Shown one piece after another: positions 5,999 to 11,589 of a stretch of DNA of 11,589 nt. The position numbers and the translations under genes were made by a program. The notes under the pieces were generated by a model that saw nothing but the letters and a program-made list of their open reading frames with translations, was not told the origin of the DNA and made no database searches. This DNA comes from an uncultured Terrimonas sp. (GTDB taxonomy: Bacteria; Bacteroidota; Bacteroidia; Chitinophagales; Chitinophagaceae): assembly GCA_946886925.1 (NCBI GenBank), contig CAMPJQ010000037.1, positions 1 to 11,589 on the forward strand. The letters run 5' to 3'. Numbering within the stretch: the stretch's first letter is position 1; each line of letters opens with the position of its first letter.

Positions 5999-7138
5999 AT
6001 GCAAACTCCCCTTTCGGTTGAGGAACTGGTGATTGATGATTCTTTTATTAATTACTGTTACCAGCGTAATCAAAGCGATATGCGCTGCTGGGAGGAGTAT
6101 CTCTTAATTTTCCCGGATCAGAAGGATAATGTTGAAGATGCAAGAAATATCGTGCTGGGCATATCGGATATGTTTCAGCGCCCGTGCGGGCAGGCCGCAC
6201 TGGCTGAGTTAAAGAAGACAGTGGATTCAAAGTATGGTGTTGATAAGCAACCTGAAATAAGTCAGCAACCTGTTCTGCCGCTTAACAATAGATTTTATTT
6301 TAGAAAGTACCTCGGGTATACTGCGGCGGCAATAGCAATTGGAGCGGGGCTGTTTTTGTTTCCTGGTTCCAATAAAATGAATAAGCAACCTGAAACGGTT
6401 CAGGTTACGGCGCCCGAAATGAAGGAATTGGTTTATTCAACAGATTATGGTGAAAAGAAAACAATTTGGCTGCCAGACAGCACCAAAGTAATGCTGAATG
6501 CCAGGTCGGTACTTAGAACAGATAAAAACTTTGGCGCAACAGAACGTAAGGTTTACCTCAGCGGTGAAGCACTGTTTGATGTTACTCACCAGGAGAAAAA
6601 ACCCTTTACGGTTCATATGACTCATTTTGATGTAAAAGTACTGGGAACATTATTTAATGTAAAAGCCTATGCAGAAGATAAGATACAGGAAACGTCGCTG
6701 ATAAGAGGAAAAGTGGAGATTGTACTGCAGGATAAGGCGAACAACACAGTTTTTTTAAAACCCAATGAAAAAGCCATCATTTCCAATAGTGAAGAAACAG
6801 TAACTATGGAAAGCCAAAAAAACAAACGCACCCCTGAAGGTAATGTTCAACTGCCTGTAGTTACAGCGCTTACCATTAACAGCAGGGATAGTTCCATTGT
6901 AGAAACATCGTGGGTATATAACAGGCTGGATATTTACAATAAACCTTTTTTCGAAATAAAAACCGACCTGGAGCGGTTGTTTAAAGTAAATATTGATTTT
7001 AAAGATCATACAGTGTCACTTTACCGTTTTTCCGCCACATTCGAAAAAGAAACGATCGAACAGATTTTAAAGGCTTTGCAGCTTTCCTATCCTTTTCATT
7101 ACACCATAGAAAATAATAACATAACTATTTCCAAATAA
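5999..7138 (+). CDS. FecR-type transmembrane anti-sigma factor
   Basis: The protein should hold the neighbouring ECF sigma factor at the inner membrane and release it when the SusC-type receptor signals across the periplasm. I chose the ATG at 5999 (379 residues), because the protein then begins MQTPLSVEELVIDDSFINY, like other Bacteroidota members. The longer frame from the TTG at 5798 adds 67 residues without recognisable features. A cytoplasmic N-terminal part (about 1-100) contains the WEEYL segment. One membrane segment follows at about 104-121 (YLGYTAAAIAIGAGLFLF). The periplasmic FecR domain lies at about 145-243 (WLPDSTKVMLNARS, YLSGEALFDV, VLGTLFNVKAY, LIRGKVEI). A C-terminal domain of the DUF4974 type (about 305-379) starts YNRLDIYNKPFFEI. 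The sigma gene lies upstream and susC starts 107 bases after its stop. Confidence 0.92.
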   Translation: MQTPLSVEELVIDDSFINYCYQRNQSDMRCWEEYLLIFPDQKDNVEDARNIVLGISDMFQRPCGQAALAELKKTVDSKYGVDKQPEISQQPVLPLNNRFYFRKYLGYTAAAIAIGAGLFLFPGSNKMNKQPETVQVTAPEMKELVYSTDYGEKKTIWLPDSTKVMLNARSVLRTDKNFGATERKVYLSGEALFDVTHQEKKPFTVHMTHFDVKVLGTLFNVKAYAEDKIQETSLIRGKVEIVLQDKANNTVFLKPNEKAIISNSEETVTMESQKNKRTPEGNVQLPVVTALTINSRDSSIVETSWVYNRLDIYNKPFFEIKTDLERLFKVNIDFKDHTVSLYRFSATFEKETIEQILKALQLSYPFHYTIENNNITISK

Positions 7139-7141
7139 AAA

Positions 7142-7165
7142 GAGAGAATGCCGAAACATTCCCTC
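7142..7165 (+). other. Imperfect hairpin just after the FecR-type gene
   Basis: GAGAGAATG (7142-7150) can pair with CATTCCCTC (7157-7165) at 8 of 9 positions around a 6-base loop (CCGAAA). It begins three bases after the anti-sigma stop codon. It lacks a T tract, so it is not a classical terminator. It might protect the 3' end of the sigma/anti-sigma transcript or form part of the susC leader. Confidence 0.45.
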
Positions 7166-7179
7166 CAGGCTTAATTGCA

Positions 7180-7221
7180 GAAACAGGAACTTATTGACGT
7201 TTGCGCCTGTTTCCTTTTTTT
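7180..7221 (+). terminator. Terminator-like hairpin with T7 tract upstream of susC
   Basis: Perfect 8-base arms GAAACAGG (7180-7187) and CCTGTTTC (7206-7213) enclose an 18-base loop, in which AAC (7188-7190) and GTT (7199-7201) could add three pairs. One C and seven T (7215-7221) follow directly. This is the layout of an intrinsic terminator, although the stem is only half G+C and the loop is large. It would end the sigma/anti-sigma transcript. The susC ATG is only 24 bases beyond the T run, so no complete promoter fits after it. Confidence 0.6.
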
Positions 7222-7232
7222 AACAGTTAAAA
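7218..7232. repeat. 15-base palindrome before the susC start
   Basis: TTTTAAC and GTTAAAA are perfect 7-base arms around a single central A. The site overlaps the end of the terminator T run and ends 13 bases before the susC ATG. It could be an operator-like dyad, or A+T-rich chance symmetry. Confidence 0.35.
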
Positions 7233-7245
7233 CCATCACTAAGGT

Positions 7246-10200
7246 ATGAAAAAAAACAAATCCCTTAACCCATCTTCGCTGCGGCGCGGAGTGCTAAAAG
7301 TGTTTTTGCTTATGAGGCTCAGTGTTTTGATTATTATAATTACAAGTTTTCAGCTTTCCGCCAAAACATTTTCACAGGACATGCTTACGGTAAAGCTGAA
7401 TAATCTCGACTTATCAAGAGCGCTTAAGGAAGTCGAGAAAAAAAGTAATTACCGTTTCGTTTTCAGCAACATGATATTACCTGAAAATGTAAGGGTGAAT
7501 ATTAATGCCAAAGAAATGCCGCTCGGGCAGTTGCTGGGCAAGCTGCTGGAGAACACGAACCTGACTTTTAAAATAATGGAAAACAACCTGATTGTTATCA
7601 ACAGTCCATTTTTTGATCAAAAAATACTCACGGTCAGAGGAAGGGTTACAGACAGCAAAGGTGAACCCCTCTCCAACGTAAGTATTGCTGTAAATAAGAG
7701 CGATAAAGGCGCTACAACCAATGAGACGGGAGAGTTTAGTATTGAAGTAGATGACAACGCCACACTTACGTTTACCTACGTGGGATATGAAGCGCAAACC
7801 GTTAAAGTGAGCGGCAGGGCCGATATCGGAACCATTGTATTACTGGAAGTTTCTTCTAATCTAACAGATGTAGTGGTGGTTGGATACGGCAGTGCACGCA
7901 GGAAAGATGTTACGGGTGCGGTATCCAGTATCTCAGCGAAAGACTTTACGCTGGGTCTTGTTACAAATCCCATGGACCAGATCCAGGGCAAAATTCCCGG
8001 GCTTGTGATTACAAAAATTGATGGAGATCCCAATTCGCCTGTTGTTATCAGGCTACGCGGACAAACATCCTTATCGGGCGGGCAAAGCCCATTGGCCGTT
8101 GTAGACGGTGTGATACTGGATGATATTAACCAGATAGCCAACATTCCCCCCGGTGATATACTTTCTTATGATGTGTTAAAAGATGCTTCTGCTACCTCCA
8201 TTTACGGTTCAAGGGGCGCCAATGGGGTAATTATTATTAATACCAGGAAAGGCCGGAGCGGTCGTACACAGGTTGATTATTCAGGGTTCCTGTCTACATC
8301 GTGGGTGGCTAAAACCCCCGACCTGATGACTACCCCCGAATTTTTGGAAGAAGCAGTTAAGCTTGGGCAGGACCCGGCACTGCTTGAATCTGCAAACAGC
8401 AGTCCGGGAACAACCAATGATTGGGTAGATGCTATTTTACGTAAGGGAATTGCCCATAACCATACAATAGGTATTTCGGGCGGAAGTGAAAATTTTAATT
8501 ATCGTGGTTCAGTAAGCTATTTGAACCAGGAAGGTATTGTTATTAACACGGGCCGGGAACAGGTAGGTTTGCGTTTTAACGCCCAGCAAAAGGCTTTGAA
8601 CGATAAGCTTGATATACAGGTGGGTGTAGTAAGTACAAGTACCAACAGGGACCTGGTAAACAGGAATATTTTCAACTGGGCTTATGTAATGCCTCCGTAT
8701 ATCCGTCTTAAAACTGCCGATGGTATTGACAATCCTGTTTATCAATACAACTATCAAAGCCCTGTATTAATGCAGAATATGATAACCAATAAGGCCAAAG
8801 AGCAACTAACACAAACCTATGGCACCGTTAATTATAACATAATTGATGATTTAACCGTGGGTGTTACCGGGTCACTTACCAGGTTTAATATCCAGGGCAG
8901 TTATTACCTGCCGGTAATTCCAGGATGGAACAACCTGAACAGTGCAACAAAATCATCTTCCAACCGGGACTCGAAGAAGGGTGATATGCATATTAATTAT
9001 CAGAAAAACATCAATAAGCATAATATTACCGCAACAGGAGTATATGAATATAACTATTATTCATTTGACACCTATGCTGCATCAGGTAAAGATTTTGTGG
9101 TAGATGCCAATACGGACAATGCACTGCAGAATGGTAATTCAAGTTTAAATTCGATAAGCTCTTACAAGGAAGAATATAAAATTATTTCTTATTTGGGAAG
9201 GCTCACATACAACTATGATTCTAAATACTATCTAACCGCCAGTTATCGTATAGATGGCTCTTCTAAATTCGGGGCCAATCACAGGTGGGGTAAATTTCCG
9301 GCTATTTCCGCGGCCTGGCGAATAAAAGCTGAGTCTTTCCTCAAAGACGTAACATGGCTGGATGAGTTGAAAATTAACCTTGGCTATGGTGTGGTGGGTA
9401 ACCAGGATGCGATCAGTGCCTACAATACCTACACAACATTAAGCAGCGGGGGCGTTACATACGATCCAACCAATCCGGCAAATCCATACCCCGTTGGATT
9501 TTCACCAAATCAAAACCCCAATCCTGACCTGGTTTGGGAGGAAAGGCATGGCAAAAATATAGGAGTGGAATTTGCCCTTTTTGCAAATCGCATTACAGGT
9601 TCTGTGAGCGCATTCAATGATAAAACCAAAAATTTGCTATACAACTATGCTGTTCCGGTGCCGCCAAATTTTGTTCCCAGGGTGTTGGCAAATGTTGGAA
9701 GTTTAACCAATAAAGGACTTGAAATACAACTTAATGCTGATGTGGTACGCTCGGAAAATATCGCATGGTCAGTTGGCGGACAAATCACTACTATAAATAC
9801 CAAAGTAACCAGTCTTTCCGGAACATGGAACGGGCAGGAACTGGCCTCAAATAATATCGCTGTAGGTTCGGCAAGCGGGCGTGGATTAAGCTCTAACCCC
9901 ATTACTTTCCTGGTGGTTGACAAAGCGCCTTATACTTTTTTCCTGCCGCATTATGTGGGAAAGGACGAGAACGGCCTGTCGCTGTTTGAAACAGAAGGCG
10001 GCACCACCACCAATTATTTAGACGCCAAGAACCGTTATATAAATCCATATCCAAAGTTTACGTATGGTTTTACAACGAATCTTAACTACAGGAACTGGTC
10101 GCTGAATGTATTTCTCCGGGGTGTTTCCGGCGCAAAAATATTTAACAATACCAATCTTAACCTGGCGAACTATAACAATTTGCCTTCTGTAAATACTTTG

Positions 10201-10518
10201 AAGGAAGCGGTAAGCAGTGGTTTAAGAGATAACCCTACTCCTTCCGATTACTGGCTGGAAAATGCATCTTACATGCGGTTGGAGAGCCTGACGCTTTCCT
10301 ATACTGTTCCTAAAATAAAAGGCATAGAGCATCTGCGGTTATATGTATCGGGAAACAATCTCTTTGTAGTAACAAAATACAAAGGGCTGGATCCTGAAAT
10401 TGCCTCCGTTGACAACCAGGCCACACCCGCATTTATTGATTTGACATATAATGGGGGAGGAGGTTTCTATCCAAAATCACGTTCAATCACTTTTGGTCTG
10501 AATGTATCTTTTAAGTAA
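7246..10518 (+). CDS. SusC/RagA-type TonB-dependent outer-membrane transporter with STN domain
   Basis: The protein forms the outer-membrane barrel that imports a nutrient using TonB energy, with the SusD-type lipoprotein as its lid. The 1090 residues are normal for the family. A long signal peptide with hydrophobic core at about 17-39 ends near LSAKTFSQ. The STN domain (about 46-118, LNNLDLSRALKEVEKKSNYRF) is the part that contacts FecR-type proteins in signalling receptors. A carboxypeptidase-regulatory-like domain follows (about 128-200, VRGRVTDSKGEPLSNVSI). A TonB-box region with VVVVGYG lies at 209-215. The plug (about 218-337) has IQGKIPGL, SPLAVVDGVI and SATSIYGSRGANGVIIINTRKG-type signatures. 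The barrel ends at SRSITFGLNVSFK. The STN domain together with the adjacent sigma and FecR genes marks it as a signal transducer as well as an importer. The substrate cannot be inferred. The SusD-type gene follows after 45 bases without a terminator. Confidence 0.96.
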   Translation: MKKNKSLNPSSLRRGVLKVFLLMRLSVLIIIITSFQLSAKTFSQDMLTVKLNNLDLSRALKEVEKKSNYRFVFSNMILPENVRVNINAKEMPLGQLLGKLLENTNLTFKIMENNLIVINSPFFDQKILTVRGRVTDSKGEPLSNVSIAVNKSDKGATTNETGEFSIEVDDNATLTFTYVGYEAQTVKVSGRADIGTIVLLEVSSNLTDVVVVGYGSARRKDVTGAVSSISAKDFTLGLVTNPMDQIQGKIPGLVITKIDGDPNSPVVIRLRGQTSLSGGQSPLAVVDGVILDDINQIANIPPGDILSYDVLKDASATSIYGSRGANGVIIINTRKGRSGRTQVDYSGFLSTSWVAKTPDLMTTPEFLEEAVKLGQDPALLESANSSPGTTNDWVDAILRKGIAHNHTIGISGGSENFNYRGSVSYLNQEGIVINTGREQVGLRFNAQQKALNDKLDIQVGVVSTSTNRDLVNRNIFNWAYVMPPYIRLKTADGIDNPVYQYNYQSPVLMQNMITNKAKEQLTQTYGTVNYNIIDDLTVGVTGSLTRFNIQGSYYLPVIPGWNNLNSATKSSSNRDSKKGDMHINYQKNINKHNITATGVYEYNYYSFDTYAASGKDFVVDANTDNALQNGNSSLNSISSYKEEYKIISYLGRLTYNYDSKYYLTASYRIDGSSKFGANHRWGKFPAISAAWRIKAESFLKDVTWLDELKINLGYGVVGNQDAISAYNTYTTLSSGGVTYDPTNPANPYPVGFSPNQNPNPDLVWEERHGKNIGVEFALFANRITGSVSAFNDKTKNLLYNYAVPVPPNFVPRVLANVGSLTNKGLEIQLNADVVRSENIAWSVGGQITTINTKVTSLSGTWNGQELASNNIAVGSASGRGLSSNPITFLVVDKAPYTFFLPHYVGKDENGLSLFETEGGTTTNYLDAKNRYINPYPKFTYGFTTNLNYRNWSLNVFLRGVSGAKIFNNTNLNLANYNNLPSVNTLKEAVSSGLRDNPTPSDYWLENASYMRLESLTLSYTVPKIKGIEHLRLYVSGNNLFVVTKYKGLDPEIASVDNQATPAFIDLTYNGGGGFYPKSRSITFGLNVSFK

Positions 10519-10563
10519 TAAAAACAGACGAATACATTTTGACGCTATTTAAATTTAAAAAGG

Positions 10564-11589
10564 ATGAAAAAATTAAATATATCATTTTGGGTAATAATCG
10601 CTTTATTCATTTCTGGTTTGAGCTGTTCCAAGCTCGATCCTAAAGTATACAGCGAGATCATCAACGAGAACTTCTGGCAAACGCCTGCCCAGATTGCCGC
10701 GGGGAAATCGCCGGCTTATGCAGTGTTGCAGGGTATGGGAGGAAACTCAGGCATATACTGGGAACATGAAATTTCATCAGATGAAATGATAACGCCTACC
10801 CGTGGCGGGGATTGGGGCGATGGAGGTATGTGGACCAATATCTGGAATCATATTGAAACTGCCGATGGCGGCACCAATAACTGGGCATGGGGCGATATTT
10901 ACAATGGAGTTGGCAAGTTCAACTATATCATCTATACACTCAGCAATCTTGACCCGGCTCCCGCTACCGTTGAATCGGATATCGCTGAAATGAAAACATT
11001 AAGGTCTTATTTCTATTATCATGCTTTAGACCTTTTCGGCAATGTGCCCTATGTTACCAATTTTAAACAGGATCCAGGCACTGTAGCTACTGTTCCAAGA
11101 GAACAGGTATATGATTCATTGGTGGCAGTACTTACAGAATCCCTGCCCTTACTTACCAGTACGCATGACCTTACTACTTATGGAAAGATCAATAAATATT
11201 TTGCACATGCTTTGCTGGCAAAACTGTACCTGAACGCCGAAATATATACGGGTACACCAAGATGGGACGAATGTGCAGCGCAATGCGAAGCCATCCAGGC
11301 CGGCGGTTTTTCATTAATGTCTAATTACTTCGATAATTTTAAGGACGGCCTTCAGGAAGCATCAACTGAAAATATTTTTGTAGTTCCCTTTAAAGCAGGC
11401 GTTGTGCCTGCCGGTAGCGGTAATTATATTAATGTATCCTCTATAATGGCTAATAATGCCTTTTATACGTTTGGGCAGGCGGGCATGGGCAATAACGGCA
11501 TGTCCACAACTAAACCTTTCTATGATTTTTATGTTACTTCTTCGGTTTATGAAACAAGGGTGGTAGACGGAAATAGCAATGTATACAGA
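10564..11589 (+). CDS. SusD/RagB-type nutrient-binding outer-membrane lipoprotein, partial at 3' end
   Basis: The frame is open from the ATG at 10564 to the window edge, giving 342 codons of a family usually about 450-600 residues long. It would cap the SusC barrel on the cell surface and bind the ligand. The signal peptide ends in a lipobox, GLSC, with C21 as the lipidated residue, followed by SKLDPKV as often seen in these proteins. Family landmarks are SSDEMITPTRGGDWGDGGMW (from about residue 72), RSYFYYHALDLFGNVPYV (147-164) and KINKYFAHALLAKLYLNAEIY (208-228), which are parts of the TPR-like helical core. The region around 80-115 is rich in Trp and Gly. AAGG touches the ATG, too close to serve as a standard ribosome site. 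It is probably cotranscribed with susC, 45 bases upstream. The ligand and the true C-terminus cannot be seen here. Confidence 0.94.
   Translation, partial: MKKLNISFWVIIALFISGLSCSKLDPKVYSEIINENFWQTPAQIAAGKSPAYAVLQGMGGNSGIYWEHEISSDEMITPTRGGDWGDGGMWTNIWNHIETADGGTNNWAWGDIYNGVGKFNYIIYTLSNLDPAPATVESDIAEMKTLRSYFYYHALDLFGNVPYVTNFKQDPGTVATVPREQVYDSLVAVLTESLPLLTSTHDLTTYGKINKYFAHALLAKLYLNAEIYTGTPRWDECAAQCEAIQAGGFSLMSNYFDNFKDGLQEASTENIFVVPFKAGVVPAGSGNYINVSSIMANNAFYTFGQAGMGNNGMSTTKPFYDFYVTSSVYETRVVDGNSNVYR

Noticed and set aside
7776..8144. Reverse-strand open frame of 122 codons inside susC
   Set aside because: It is antisense to the conserved carboxypeptidase-like and plug coding region, so it is a by-product of that conservation.
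10802..10993. Plus-strand 63-codon frame overlapping the SusD-type gene
   Set aside because: The main frame through this stretch encodes strongly conserved SusD sequence. The alternative frame has no recognisable motif.

Overview
The window reads as a chromosomal stretch from a member of the Bacteroidota, most likely a Chitinophagaceae-type organism. The reasons are a SusC/SusD outer-membrane pair, a FecR anti-sigma factor with the C-terminal domain typical of this phylum, an STN-bearing TonB-dependent receptor, near absence of Shine-Dalgarno sequences, and a heptameric intergenic repeat. Base composition is moderate. All eight genes lie on the + strand. I see no tRNA, rRNA, insertion sequence, CRISPR array or recognisable defence system.

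Region 1 (1-2432) is a two-gene proline biosynthesis operon, proB then proA, separated by 9 bases. Together they convert glutamate to glutamate-5-semialdehyde. Region 2 (2433-2652) is a 220-base gap. It holds twelve tandem copies of a degenerate 7-base unit (2525-2608), flanked on both sides by short GATTT-type heptamer pairs. Region 3 (2653-5013) holds a tagaturonate reductase (uxaB, hexuronate catabolism) and, 66 bases on, a short-chain dehydrogenase of unknown substrate.

Region 4 (about 5100-11589, running off the end) is a cell-surface signalling and uptake locus. It contains an ECF-type sigma factor with an unusual hydrophobic C-terminal tail, a FecR-type membrane anti-sigma factor, a SusC-type TonB-dependent transporter that keeps an N-terminal STN signalling domain, and the first 342 codons of its SusD-type lipoprotein partner. 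By analogy with FecA-FecR-FecI, ligand binding at the SusCD complex would pass through the STN domain to FecR and release the sigma factor, which would switch on susCD. The nutrient is not revealed by the sequence. Nearby uxaB weakly suggests a uronic-acid-containing glycan, but this is only inference.

The most interesting non-coding structures lie in region 4. There is a terminator-like hairpin with a T7 tract only 24 bases before the susC start, next to a 15-base palindrome. There is also a nested inverted repeat in the gap between the sigma and anti-sigma genes. No clearly undescribed multi-gene system is visible: the gene content matches known types, and what is new is likely to lie in the repeats and the leader.
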